Assembly: GCA_023263785.1 (NCBI GenBank)
Contig: JALQUO010000002.1
Span: 308 to 64,307, forward strand
DNA length: 64,000 nucleotides
Direction: 5' to 3'
From: Rickettsiales bacterium
GTDB lineage: Bacteria > Pseudomonadota > Alphaproteobacteria > Rickettsiales > Midichloriaceae
The position numbers were made by a program, and so were the translations under genes. How positions within the stretch are numbered: the first letter of the stretch is position 1; each line of letters opens with the position of its first letter. Below, piece by piece: positions 10,996-19,287 of the stretch. The notes under the pieces were generated by a model. That model did no database searches. It was not told the origin of the DNA and saw nothing but the letters and a program-made list of their open reading frames with translations.

Positions 10996-11529
10996 ATGTT
11001 TGATAGAGAAAAAAGTCAAAATGAGTTCAAACCATTCGACGTTGAACTCAATACAGGTGTTGAAAATAAAACACCTGAAGAACAAGGAGATCAAAAGAAA
11101 AAAAAGATAGCAATAATCTCAGCAGTTGCTGTGCTTGCTCTATCTGGTGCTGGAGTTTTCATCAAAAACCTAGATCATGAGAAGGAATTAAAGATGGAGG
11201 TTGTAGCGGATCAAAAAGTGATGTTTATACCACTTGAGGAGATGACAGTTAACCTTAGAAATGGAGTAGAAAACAATGCTGCATGGTTGAGAATTAAAGT
11301 CTCTCTTGAAGTACATGGGAAAAACAATTATGATACTGTATCGCAAATGACTCCTAAAATTGTTGATGTCTTTCAAACATATCTGAAGGAACTCAGGAAA
11401 ACTGACCTTGATGGCTCATTTGGGATATACAAGATGAAGGATGAGATGATGTTGCGTATAAACACCATAATATATCCTGCGAGGATTGAGGCAATATTGT
11501 TCCAGGAATTCATAATGCAAACAATATAA
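10996..11529 (+). CDS. fliL: Flagellar basal-body protein FliL
   Basis: FliL is a single-pass inner-membrane protein that surrounds the stator and supports motor torque. Sequence: cytoplasmic N-terminus of about 35 residues, one membrane helix (AIISAVAVLALSGAGVFI, near 38-55), then a periplasmic domain. Length (177 residues) fits the family. It starts 15 bp after rpoD and leads the fliL-fliM-DUF6468-motE cluster, so transcription may continue from the sigma factor operon. Confidence 0.88.
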   Translation: MFDREKSQNEFKPFDVELNTGVENKTPEEQGDQKKKKIAIISAVAVLALSGAGVFIKNLDHEKELKMEVVADQKVMFIPLEEMTVNLRNGVENNAAWLRIKVSLEVHGKNNYDTVSQMTPKIVDVFQTYLKELRKTDLDGSFGIYKMKDEMMLRINTIIYPARIEAILFQEFIMQTI

Positions 11530-11567
11530 CAATAATGCAAACGACACAAAAATAGGCTTGTAAGAAC

Positions 11568-12449
11568 ATGAGTGAGAAAAAAATAATGGATATCATATCT
11601 GATAGGTTCAATGAAATGCCTATGCTGAAACTAATCTTTAGTAACTTCATTTATGAATCTCAAATATCTTTATCAAAACATATAGATGATCATGTTGAAG
11701 TGAAAGTTGAGGCAATCATACCAATAAATGCTCTTGAGTATATGGGTAACACTCAAAATGCTACAGATTGGGTTGTTGTGGAGTATAAGTTCAGCGATTG
11801 GAATACCCAAAACTTCTTCCTATTTATAAACAAAAATATTATCTATAAGATGATAGAGATCATCTTAGGTGGTAAGAAGCTTGAGCACTCACTAGATGTC
11901 CAAGATAGAACATTTTCTGAGATTGAAAAGAGAATCATAGATGGAATTGTTGAAGTCTTGACAAATAATCTACAGAATGTCTTTTTACTTGCCGATTCTA
12001 CAATCAGAGTTATTAAAAAAGCAATCTACTATTCAAAGTATGATGCTCCAGAGCTACAGGATAATGTTTCATTCCTTGGGAGATCTGAGATAAAAACAAA
12101 AGACATACTTGGTAAGATAGATGTGATAGTTCCTTATGAGAGTCTCTTACCAATTAAATCTAGCTTAATAAAAACTTTTTCAAACAAAAAGCTTATCCAG
12201 CAAGATAGTTGGAAAAATCACATGAAAAACTCACTCTCAGTAGTTAGTCTTGATGTTACTGTTGAAGTAGAGGCAACTCAAACAATAAGCGATATCGAAA
12301 AGATGAAGGTGGGCGATACAATAATCACAAACAAGGCAGCAGCTGAGACTTTTGATGTGAAGGTAAATGGTTTGAAAGTCGGAGAATGTAAGATAGGAAA
12401 AGTCAGTGAGAAACTTGCTGTAGAATTAGTAAATAGCATAACTCTATGA
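11568..12449 (+). CDS. fliM: Flagellar motor switch protein FliM, N-terminally short
   Basis: FliM sits in the cytoplasmic C ring. The middle CheC-like domain and the C-terminal SpoA domain (SVVSLDVTVEVEATQTISDI) are recognisable. At 293 residues it is shorter than typical FliM (about 320-350). It starts MSEKKIMDIISDRFNEMPML without the LSQxEIDALL-type CheY-P binding segment. This fits a motor without chemotactic switching, although che genes could exist outside the window. Its last codons overlap the next gene by 4 bp. Confidence 0.85.
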   Translation: MSEKKIMDIISDRFNEMPMLKLIFSNFIYESQISLSKHIDDHVEVKVEAIIPINALEYMGNTQNATDWVVVEYKFSDWNTQNFFLFINKNIIYKMIEIILGGKKLEHSLDVQDRTFSEIEKRIIDGIVEVLTNNLQNVFLLADSTIRVIKKAIYYSKYDAPELQDNVSFLGRSEIKTKDILGKIDVIVPYESLLPIKSSLIKTFSNKKLIQQDSWKNHMKNSLSVVSLDVTVEVEATQTISDIEKMKVGDTIITNKAAAETFDVKVNGLKVGECKIGKVSEKLAVELVNSITL

Positions 12450-12901
12450 GCACATACACAACCCTTTTAGACATTATAATACTTTTGGTCCTTGGGGTTA
12501 CAATTGCTTTCTGCTGGAAATTAAATAATAAAATAACTGAGCTAAAATCCAACAAATCTGAGATGATTGATTTCGTAAAATCACTTGATAATACAATCAT
12601 CAACGCACACAAGAGCGTAGTGAGCTTGAAGGAGGCAACTCAGAATGCTACTGATGAGAGGCAAAAATATGTTAAGGAAGGAAATGAGCTAGCTAATGAT
12701 CTGTCATTCATGATAGACTCAGGCAATAGATTAATAAATAGGATGGAAAAAGCAATTGAAACTGCAAAGGTCTTAGAAGTGTCAGTTGAAGACAAGATTG
12801 AAAAACTAGAAAAACATAAGGAACTTCCAAAAAAGAGAAGTACAACTAAAAAAGTCAGTCAAAGCAAAAAAATCCTACTAAAACAACAAACAAATAGTTA
12901 A
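12446..12901 (+). CDS. DUF6468-type flagellar cluster membrane protein
   Basis: This 151-residue protein has one N-terminal membrane helix (residues 7-24) and then a long helical, charged region that looks coiled-coil, with a Lys-rich tail. Proteins of this shape between fliM and motE in alphaproteobacteria are classed as DUF6468. I assign it on position and architecture, not on a known activity. Its start overlaps the fliM stop by 4 bp, so translation is probably coupled. Confidence 0.7.
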   Translation: MSTYTTLLDIIILLVLGVTIAFCWKLNNKITELKSNKSEMIDFVKSLDNTIINAHKSVVSLKEATQNATDERQKYVKEGNELANDLSFMIDSGNRLINRMEKAIETAKVLEVSVEDKIEKLEKHKELPKKRSTTKKVSQSKKILLKQQTNS

Positions 12902-12918
12902 TAATAGTTAAAAAAACA

Positions 12919-13614
12919 ATGATGCGACGTCTCTTGCCATTTTTCATCGTATGCTTTGCAATACTTGCTTTTTCAAAGCTGATGTCTCTTCTGAATAGTG
13001 AGAGTACAGTTGTTGAAACTGTTGTATCTCATGCAGATGTAGAAAATCCAGATAACCAAAACAAGACCTCACCAGAAGCACCAGATACAAACTCTTCTGC
13101 ACCGGCTAAGGCAAATGTTGTTGATTCAAATGGCAATGTGATAGGTGAAGTTTATAATATAGATACAAGTCAAATACAGAAGATAGCTACTTGTGAGAGA
13201 TTATATGAACTAAACTTTTCCCCAGAAGAAGTACAAATTCTTCAGAAACTAAGGGATAGAAATAAAGACATAGATGAGCTCTCTAAAGATATAGATTTAA
13301 GACAAAAAATCCTTGAGAGCATTAAGAATGATATAGAAGAAAAAATAGCACGTCTTGAGAAGCTGAATGCTCAGATAGAGGATGTGAATGTTTCTCAAGG
13401 TCAAGGATCTAGCTATACAAAGCTTGTCAAAATCTATGAGGGTATGAAGCCAAAAGAAGCTGCAAAAATATTCAATGAGTTACAGCTTTCAGTCATGATA
13501 GGAGTTGCTCAGCAGATGAAGGAGAATAAGCTTGCAGCTATAGTTGCTGAGATGCAGCCAGATAAAGCAAGAGATCTAACTATGGCATTAGCCACAAGGA
13601 AAGACGTCGACTGA
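12919..13614 (+). CDS. motE: MotE-like periplasmic flagellar protein (MgtE N-terminal-like domain)
   Basis: It has an N-terminal signal/anchor segment (residues 3-20), a low-complexity linker rich in Asn, Pro and Ala, and a coiled coil. The C-terminal helical domain (KIYEGMKPKEAAKIFNEL, then IVAEMQPDKARDLTMAL) matches the MgtE-N-like fold of MotE, a chaperone of periplasmic motor proteins in Rhizobiales. The position after DUF6468 and overlap with the next gene (TGATG) supports the call. The exact role in this motor is inferred. Confidence 0.78.
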   Translation: MMRRLLPFFIVCFAILAFSKLMSLLNSESTVVETVVSHADVENPDNQNKTSPEAPDTNSSAPAKANVVDSNGNVIGEVYNIDTSQIQKIATCERLYELNFSPEEVQILQKLRDRNKDIDELSKDIDLRQKILESIKNDIEEKIARLEKLNAQIEDVNVSQGQGSSYTKLVKIYEGMKPKEAAKIFNELQLSVMIGVAQQMKENKLAAIVAEMQPDKARDLTMALATRKDVD

Positions 13615-14294
13615 TGATGATAACAAGTGTCTCAGATCTCAATCCGATCATCATCAACAAGCAAAATACTCTATTGCTACTCGATGTTGATGATACAATC
13701 ATTACAACAGTCAAGAGATTTAGCCATAACTTAGATAAACTGAAGGAACTCCGTAATAATGGTTTTGTAAGAAGAGATTTGTGTGAGGATCTCATTTCAT
13801 CATGGAGGCTAGAAAGAAAAGTCGTTTTGACTGATAAAGGATGGCCAGAATTCTTCACAAACACAAAGAAAGTCTATGGCCTAACCAAAATGGATGTTGG
13901 GAAATTTGGTCTAATAGAATCAGTTGAAATATGGAGATATAATGAGCTCAAGTCACTTGGTGTTAATTTTACTTCATGTAGTCCAATTGACTCACTTGAT
14001 CACAGTTTACCTCTGAAGCTAGAAATAGAAGACTCAACATTCTTCAAAGGAATTTTCTTTACAGGTAATGCATCTAAGGGCTCTGTAGTAAGAAAAATTC
14101 TAAACAATGGGAAATATGACTCTGTTGTGTTTGTTGACGACAAGCCAGAGCAGCTGCATGATGTCACAACAGTCTGTAATGAATTCGACATTGAAATAAC
14201 TCCAATCCAATTCAAGCTGCAGAATAAATACCAAATAGGACCTTATACAGATCTTGAGAATCAAATACTAAAAGTCATCCATGAAAACTCTTAA
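13614..14294 (+). CDS. DUF2608 family HAD-like protein
   Basis: This 226-residue protein carries a HAD-type motif I (LLLLDVDDTI, near residues 20-29) and a later acidic motif (VVFVDDKPEQL, near 170). Such DUF2608 proteins occur in Rickettsiales, Legionella and Chlamydiae. The first Asp plus DxD pattern suggests a phosphohydrolase, but the substrate is unknown. It starts on the motE stop (TGATG) and overlaps the downstream permease by 14 bp, so it belongs to the same transcript. Confidence 0.8.
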   Translation: MMITSVSDLNPIIINKQNTLLLLDVDDTIITTVKRFSHNLDKLKELRNNGFVRRDLCEDLISSWRLERKVVLTDKGWPEFFTNTKKVYGLTKMDVGKFGLIESVEIWRYNELKSLGVNFTSCSPIDSLDHSLPLKLEIEDSTFFKGIFFTGNASKGSVVRKILNNGKYDSVVFVDDKPEQLHDVTTVCNEFDIEITPIQFKLQNKYQIGPYTDLENQILKVIHENS

Positions 14295-15468
14295 TGGCAT
14301 ACTGTTTGTAGCTGGCACCTGTGTCGGCAGCGGAATGATTGCATTGCCAATGGCTCTAGCTAAGGTTGGTCTAATCCCAAGTATTTTACTTATGATTAGC
14401 ATCTGGGCAGTTGTATACATAACATCCCTTGTGAGTGTTGAACTAAATCTACAGGCAGGCAAGGGGTTGGCATTAGGAGATCTATGTAAGTTTTTTTCTG
14501 GAAGGAAATCTGAGCTGATAGGGAATTTAAGCCTGAGTCTTCTATCATATGCTTTGCTTTCTGCATACATTGCTGGTGGATCATCAGTCATTTCAAATTT
14601 AATGCAAACTGATGCAATTGATGTTAAGCTCTGGTATACCATTGCAATATGTCTAATATTAGCATTTCCACCAAATTTAGTAAAAACCATCAACAATATT
14701 CTGTTTATAGGCTTGTTAGCAGTTATAGGAATCATGGTATGTTTTTTGGCCTTCACAATAAATTGGTCAAATATACCTTTATTTGGTGATGAGTGGAGAA
14801 ACATCATTTCATGGCAAGAAATACTACCAGTTTTATTCACATTCTTCGGTTTCCAAGTGATATTCCATACTTTGACTGAATACTGTAACAGAGACTCAAA
14901 GGTCCTAAATAGAGTATTTTTATTTGGAAGTTTAATTCCACTTTTTGTCTATGGAATCTGGAATGCGAGCGTCCTTGGAGCGATATATGAAAATGCCCCA
15001 GATTTCTACTCAAAAATGACATCAACAAAGGTATCTGTTGGAGAGCTGGTAATGCACCTAAGTGCAATAGCTAAGGTTGAGTTTGTACAGCTAATGATTT
15101 GGTGGATATCAATTCTTGCAATAGTCACATCAGTACTCGGGATAGGTTTAGGAATCATAAGCACGGTCGGCAGACAGATCGAGAGATTTGTAGTTAATCC
15201 GCATCTGAATAAAGCTCTGTCGATTGCTATGACTGTCATTCCTCCATACTTGATTGTAGTTGAAATTCCAGATGCTTTTATGTCAGTGATTGGATTCGCA
15301 GGAATGATCCTTGCTGTGATTGCAATAATCTTGCCAATTTATCTTTTAAATATAATTAAAAACAGAGATTTTTTCTATAAGATCTTGAAGAACAAATTCA
15401 TAGTTGACGTGTCATTAGGATTAGGAGTTTTAATAATCTTCTGTGAGATTCTAAATATACTTAAGTAA
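14281..15468 (+). CDS. Aromatic/neutral amino-acid permease (HAAAP family, TyrP/Mtr-like), copy 1
   Basis: This 395-residue protein has about eleven membrane helices. The N-terminal signature (GILFVAGTCVGSGMIALPMA) is typical of hydroxy/aromatic amino-acid permeases. In an intracellular or host-dependent bacterium it would import amino acids. The start overlaps the previous gene by 14 bp. Its last codons, ATA CTT AAG TAA, are part of a palindromic IscR-like site. A paralogue lies at 24790-25929. Confidence 0.88.
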   Translation: MKTLNGILFVAGTCVGSGMIALPMALAKVGLIPSILLMISIWAVVYITSLVSVELNLQAGKGLALGDLCKFFSGRKSELIGNLSLSLLSYALLSAYIAGGSSVISNLMQTDAIDVKLWYTIAICLILAFPPNLVKTINNILFIGLLAVIGIMVCFLAFTINWSNIPLFGDEWRNIISWQEILPVLFTFFGFQVIFHTLTEYCNRDSKVLNRVFLFGSLIPLFVYGIWNASVLGAIYENAPDFYSKMTSTKVSVGELVMHLSAIAKVEFVQLMIWWISILAIVTSVLGIGLGIISTVGRQIERFVVNPHLNKALSIAMTVIPPYLIVVEIPDAFMSVIGFAGMILAVIAIILPIYLLNIIKNRDFFYKILKNKFIVDVSLGLGVLIIFCEILNILK

Positions 15469-15481
15469 ATTACTTAACATT
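15457..15481. promoter_or_regulatory. Palindromic IscR-like box at permease 3' end, upstream of peroxiredoxin
   Basis: TATACTTAAGTAAATTACTT followed by AACATT shares core and flanks with the sites at iscR, iscS and iscU. It includes the permease stop codon (15466-15468) and lies about 85 bp upstream of the peroxiredoxin start. Control of the peroxiredoxin is therefore possible. I see no clear -10 element at standard spacing. Confidence 0.55.
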
Positions 15482-15564
15482 ACTGATTTTGTTATTGCAA
15501 AGGATTTTCATAAGATGTAGGATACAAATACATAAAGAAAAATACAAAAAAATCATAAAAAAAT

Positions 15565-16176
15565 ATGACAATTCAACTGAATCAAAATCCTATAGTTGGA
15601 CAGACAATAGTCGTACCGACATCTCCTGCAGTCATGCCAGATAACTCAATTGATCCTGACTTTGATATTTCAACCTATTTAAAACACAGGGTTGGAGTAT
15701 TATTTTTCTATCCACTGGATTTCACATTCGTATGTCCATCTGAGCTAATTGCACTTGATGCTAAGATCTCAGAGTTTGAGAAGAGAAATGCAGCTGTAGC
15801 ATTAATCAGCATTGATTCTCAGTTCACACATCTTGCATATAAAAATACTCCTAGAGATCAGGGTGGAATTGGCCAAGTTAGATTCCCAATGATATCTGAT
15901 ATCAACAAGAAATTAGCATCTGCGTTTCAGGTTCTTAATGGTGGTGGAGTGGCTCTCAGGGCAACAATCATCACAGACAAAAACGGTATAATCAGACATT
16001 ATTCAGTTAATGATTTACCTATCGGTAGAAACATAGATGAGATCATAAGAGTAATTGATGCAATTGAACACCATGCAAAACATGGCGAAGTATGCCCTGC
16101 AAATTGGTCTCAAGGCAAGACGGCAATCAAACCAACTCAAGAAGGAATTGTTTCTTACCTAAGAGAAAATGTTTGA
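15565..16176 (+). CDS. Typical 2-Cys peroxiredoxin (AhpC/Prx1 type)
   Basis: The enzyme reduces hydrogen peroxide and organic hydroperoxides. The peroxidatic Cys is in the motif DFTFVCPSE (near residue 53) and the resolving Cys in EVCPANW (near residue 172), so it is a typical 2-Cys enzyme of normal length (203 residues). An IscR-like palindrome lies upstream, which suggests a link between oxidative stress defence and Fe-S status. The reductant (AhpD, AhpF or thioredoxin) is not encoded nearby. Confidence 0.95.
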   Translation: MTIQLNQNPIVGQTIVVPTSPAVMPDNSIDPDFDISTYLKHRVGVLFFYPLDFTFVCPSELIALDAKISEFEKRNAAVALISIDSQFTHLAYKNTPRDQGGIGQVRFPMISDINKKLASAFQVLNGGGVALRATIITDKNGIIRHYSVNDLPIGRNIDEIIRVIDAIEHHAKHGEVCPANWSQGKTAIKPTQEGIVSYLRENV

Positions 16177-16537
16177 TTACTTTACTTCATATACATTTAT
16201 TTGTCCTCCACAGCTTTTATAGCAGTCGTTATAGAGGCTGTCACAGCTACTTGAACAGGATGACTTACTCCAATAAACATTCAGAATTATTGTTGTTTTG
16301 AGTCTGTTGAGGCATGCCGTTGCTGTTGACATTCACAACTATGTTGTTTTTCGCAGAGGCTAAGCAATTTGAATAGTTTGTCTCACAATTGTTAGAGCAA
16401 TCCCATTTCTTATTCATACAGTTTTGTACACAAGCTTGCCCTTCTGCAGAACTCGGTGGAATATAATCATATCTGTACTGAGTACAGCCAACTGCTATTT
16501 GAGAGAGTAAAATAAGTGAAATAAGTGTTCTTCGCAT
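16177..16537 (-). pseudogene. Cys-rich lipoprotein, C-terminal frameshift
   Basis: From ATG 16537 the frame encodes a lipoprotein signal (lipobox AVGC) and a Cys-patterned domain (CVQNCMNKKWDCSNNC, then C) followed by an Asn/Gln-rich linker; it stops at 16265. Directly beyond, in another frame, sequence to a stop at 16177-16179 encodes SSCSSSCDSLYNDCYKSC and GGQINVYEVK. That tail continues the Cys pattern and resembles the remnant at 16604-16747. A -1 change near 16270-16300 would join them into about 119 residues. The frame up to 16265 (90 aa) may still make a short lipoprotein. Function unknown. Confidence 0.6.
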
Positions 16538-16603
16538 GTTTTTTATGAATTAAATTTCTCATATAAATAAATTTTAACTTATTTCAAAAACACATGCGAG
16601 TTT

Positions 16604-16747
16604 TTATTCTACTTTATATGTATGGACTTTTCCTCCGCATGTTTGGAAACAATGGTCGTATAAACCGTTGCAACGATTGACACTATTGTCACACTGCATA
16701 TGAGCTATATCATATCCTAGTGCGATTCTTTTGCCAAATCCTCCCCC
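16604..16747 (-). pseudogene. 3' remnant of a paralogous Cys-rich protein
   Basis: On the minus strand, sequence ending at a stop at 16604-16606 encodes MQCDNSVNRCNGLYDHC, then FQTCGGKVHTYKVE. This closely parallels the tail of the neighbouring Cys-rich lipoprotein (CDSLYNDCYKSCGGQINVYEVK). No start codon or signal peptide is in frame, since stops precede GGGFGKRIALGYDI. It looks like a truncated tandem duplicate lying just after iscU. Confidence 0.5.
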
Positions 16748-16765
16748 TCATAAAAAAGCTACTAA

Positions 16766-17146
16766 TTATTTCTTGTCTTTAAAATTCTGTACAGCTTTTC
16801 TTATAGCGCCTTCTGCAAGAACCGAACAATGAATCTTCACTGGAGGTAATGATAATTCATCTGCAAGGTCACTATTTTTTATCTGCAGAGCATAGTCAAG
16901 GGTTTGTCCTTTTATCTTCTCAGTTGTTAAAGAGCTTGCTGCTATTGCTGATAAACACCCAAAGGTTTTGAACTTCGCATCCTCTATGACATTTGTCTCA
17001 GGGTTAACTTTGATCTGCAGCTGCATGACATCTCCACAAGAAGGTGCACCAACTAGTCCAGTACCAACATTTTCCTCAAAATCTTCAAACTTCCCAACAT
17101 TACGAGGGTTTTCATAGTGATCTATAACTTTTTTACTGTATGACAT
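16766..17146 (-). CDS. iscU: Fe-S cluster scaffold protein IscU
   Basis: IscU receives sulfur from IscS and iron to build [2Fe-2S] clusters. Counted from MSYSKKVIDHYENPRNVG, the ligands are Cys37, Asp39, Cys64 and Cys107, matching E. coli IscU almost exactly. The HscA-binding motif LPPVK is present just before Cys107. A longer frame from ATG 17170 adds MSSKLLMY, but those codons are the palindromic operator. The equivalent ATG before iscS is out of frame with iscS, so I prefer 17146. The gene lies downstream of iscS but has its own twin-operator region. HscA, HscB and IscA are not in the window. Confidence 0.95.
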   Translation of the reverse strand: MSYSKKVIDHYENPRNVGKFEDFEENVGTGLVGAPSCGDVMQLQIKVNPETNVIEDAKFKTFGCLSAIAASSLTTEKIKGQTLDYALQIKNSDLADELSLPPVKIHCSVLAEGAIRKAVQNFKDKK

Positions 17147-17148
17147 AT

Positions 17149-17222
17149 ACATAAGTAATTTACTTGACATTAAAATGAATCATACAGCAAATCTATACAT
17201 AAGTAAATTACTTATGATTAGA
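17149..17222 (-). promoter_or_regulatory. iscU promoter region with twin IscR-like palindromes
   Basis: On the minus strand the first site is CTAATCATAAGTAAATTACT at 17222 downward, followed by TATGTATAGA, which gives a plausible -10 (TATAGA, 17192-17197) directly after a TG. The second site, ATGTCAAGTAAATTACTT, lies 48 bp downstream (core to core) and abuts the iscU start. The layout is the same before iscS. No good -35 is visible, so activation may be needed. Operator assignment rests on resemblance to the IscR type 1 box. Confidence 0.6.
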
Positions 17223-17275
17223 AAGTTATTAATTGATTAATTTGTTTGAATAAACTTGAATATAAAGGAATATCG

Positions 17276-17359
17276 ATGATTAATATCTCCAAAGACATCA
17301 CGGACAAGCACTGCAGTCACAATGATGCTTTAAATGTTTGTGTTGGGATGGGTTGTTAA
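17276..17359 (+). CDS. Possible 27-aa Cys-containing peptide between iscU and iscS
   Basis: The plus strand has AAAGGA six bases before ATG 17276 and a 27-codon frame with three Cys and two His in its C-terminal half ([17 protein letters not shown]). It ends at TAA 17357-17359, overlapping the iscS 3' end on the other strand. A weak -10 (TATAAA, 17261-17266) sits too close to the ribosome binding site for a long leader. The good ribosome binding site and Cys/His content are suggestive, but a frame this short can arise by chance. Confidence 0.25.
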   Translation: MINISKDITDKHCSHNDALNVCVGMGC

Positions 17360-18612
17360 TGCCCCTCATCCCAATGGATTGCTTTTAAATCAATGCCTGC
17401 CATCATCATGTCCCACAGAGGACTTAACTCTCTCAGCTTCTTAACTGCCTTTTGAACTGATTCTATTGCGATTTTCACCTCTTCCTCAGTAGTAAACCTA
17501 CCTATTCCAAATCTGATAGATGTATGAGCTAATTCCTCATCAACACCTAATGCCCTAAGGACATAAGATGGCTCAAGAGAGCTTGAAGTACAAGCAGATC
17601 CTGACGATACAGCTATGTTCTTAATCGCCCCTATCATTGATTCTCCTTCAATACAGGCAAAGCTGAAGTTCAAACATCCAGGGTATCTCTCAGTTCTGCT
17701 TCCATTTAAATATACATGAGGTATTTCGAGCATCTTTTCAATAAATAAGTCTGCAAGTTTTTTGACATGTTCGTAGTCTTTTTGCATCTCTGTAATTGCC
17801 TGTTCAGCTGCAGCACCAAGACCTACAACGAGAGGTGTTGGAACAGTACCAGATCTCATGCCGCGCTCCTGCCCACCACCACTAAAGATTGGTTGTAATC
17901 TAACTCTTGGCTTCCTTCCAATATAAAGAGCTCCAACGCCCTTTGGTCCATAGATCTTGTGCCCTGAGATACTCATCAGATCGATCTTCATAGCTCTCAC
18001 ATCTAGTGGTATCTTTCCGAATGCTTGGGCTGCATCTGTGTGGAAGAAGACTCCTCTATCTCTACAGATCTCACCTATGGCAGCGAGGTCCTGTATGACT
18101 CCGATTTCGTTGTTGAGAGCAATAACAGAAACAATAGATGTTTTGTCTGTGATTGAATTTTTCAGTTCATCTAATGATATGAGCCCATCTTTGTCTACGT
18201 GAAGGTAAGTTATTTCAAATCCTTCTTGCTCAAGGTATCTGCATGAGTCCAGAACGCATTTGTGCTCGACAACGGTAGTGATAATGTGATTCTTCCCTGA
18301 GTTTTTATAGAATCTCGCAACTCCTTTCAGAGCCATGTTATTTGCCTCAGTAGCTCCAGAAGTAAAAATAATTTCTTTTGGATCTGCACCGATTAACTCA
18401 GCAACACTTTCTCTAGCAACCTCTACTGCTTCCTCTGATTCCCAGCCAAATGCATGGGTCCTTGAGTGTGGGTTTCCGAATTTCTCATAAAAATATGGAA
18501 TCATCTTATCTAAAACCCTTTTATCAACTGGAGTTGTAGCTTGGTAATCCATGTATATTGGGCTCTCAAGAGATACCAATAGATCATGAGACTTAATACA
18601 TATTTCACTCAT
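17356..18612 (-). CDS. iscS: Cysteine desulfurase IscS
   Basis: This PLP enzyme removes sulfur from cysteine and passes it to IscU. The N-terminal part [11 protein letters not shown], the cofactor Lys in [12 protein letters not shown] and the persulfide loop [10 protein letters not shown] (housekeeping IscS type) are intact. The C-terminus ends [17 protein letters not shown], the IscS-type tail that contacts IscU. Length is 418 residues. Start ATG 18612 has AGG six bases upstream, inside the operator. A 10-codon leader frame MSSKLLRYNE overlaps this start. Confidence 0.97.
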   Translation of the reverse strand: MSEICIKSHDLLVSLESPIYMDYQATTPVDKRVLDKMIPYFYEKFGNPHSRTHAFGWESEEAVEVARESVAELIGADPKEIIFTSGATEANNMALKGVARFYKNSGKNHIITTVVEHKCVLDSCRYLEQEGFEITYLHVDKDGLISLDELKNSITDKTSIVSVIALNNEIGVIQDLAAIGEICRDRGVFFHTDAAQAFGKIPLDVRAMKIDLMSISGHKIYGPKGVGALYIGRKPRVRLQPIFSGGGQERGMRSGTVPTPLVVGLGAAAEQAITEMQKDYEHVKKLADLFIEKMLEIPHVYLNGSRTERYPGCLNFSFACIEGESMIGAIKNIAVSSGSACTSSSLEPSYVLRALGVDEELAHTSIRFGIGRFTTEEEVKIAIESVQKAVKKLRELSPLWDMMMAGIDLKAIHWDEGH

Positions 18613-18614
18613 TA

Positions 18615-18690
18615 TACCTAAGTAAATTACTTGACATTGCTCAGCATTTTACAACAGATTTATACACAAGTAAATTACTTAAGATTAGAA
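18615..18690 (-). promoter_or_regulatory. iscS promoter region with twin IscR-like palindromes and leader frame
   Basis: On the minus strand the upstream site CTAATCTTAAGTAAATTACT is followed by TGTGTATAAAT, an extended -10-like element. The second site begins 48 bp downstream with ATGTCAAGTAAATTACTT and ends in AGGTATAATG, which contains the iscS ribosome binding site and start. The ATG at 18637 opens a 10-codon frame (MSSKLLRYNE) whose TGA overlaps iscS codons 2-3. Binding of IscR would cover both the -10 and the translation start region. Confidence 0.6.
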
Positions 18691-18768
18691 TAATTTCTCA
18701 ATGAAAAATAATACACACCTAAGAATAACTTAGGTACATATTTTTTGTTATTAGAAATTTTAACAATC

Positions 18769-19184
18769 TTATATAGATGGTGTTTTAACTTCTGGTTTGA
18801 TTGCTGCCATTTCCTTAAAGGATTTTCTGACTTTTATGTCTTGTGATTCTTCTTTGTACCATTCCTTGCCAAGTCTTTTAGAGCGCCTTCTAAACTTTGT
18901 ACGTCTGCATTTTTCTCAGGGAATTTTTTTAACATTGCATTGTAGCATCGTTCAAATGCTTTTTCTTGTGCATCAGAAAAAGTTACTGTAGTACTAGGTT
19001 TGTCATGGCTTCCAGAGACACCTAATTCTTCATCACCTCCAGAGACAATTGATGCTTTAGCCGCTTCTTCTGTTAATCCACGTTTTATTCCTTCAACGAA
19101 ATCTTCAGGAGAACTACTTCTGTTAAAAGTATTAACTAAACCTTCTAATAGCATTTTTTCTGGTGTTTTTTGACTTGTTTGCAT
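18769..19184 (-). pseudogene. Lineage-specific hypothetical protein, frameshifted near C-terminus
   Basis: The open frame from ATG 19184 gives 116 residues and stops at 18834. Adding one A to the A4 run (18876-18879 on the plus strand) gives instead LGKEWYKEESQDIKVRKSF and a further stretch ending KTPSI at 18769. That alternative tail has normal coding character. The rest is helical and charged with no recognised domain. It sits in the block of ORFans that separates iscS from the second desulfurase and iscR. It may still make the 116-residue form. Confidence 0.5.
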
Positions 19185-19287
19185 GATATTTATTTACTTG
19201 TTTGGTTTGTTTTAATTTGTATTTAGGCGCCTATATATAATAATAGTTGAAATTTAAACATAATACAAGTTTTATTAGAAATATTTT

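Noticed and set aside
17147-17170. Longer iscU start giving MSSKLLMY
   Set aside because: These codons are the operator palindrome, and the matching ATG before iscS is out of frame. The IscU family start aligns with MSYSKKVIDHYENP. The longer form cannot be fully excluded.
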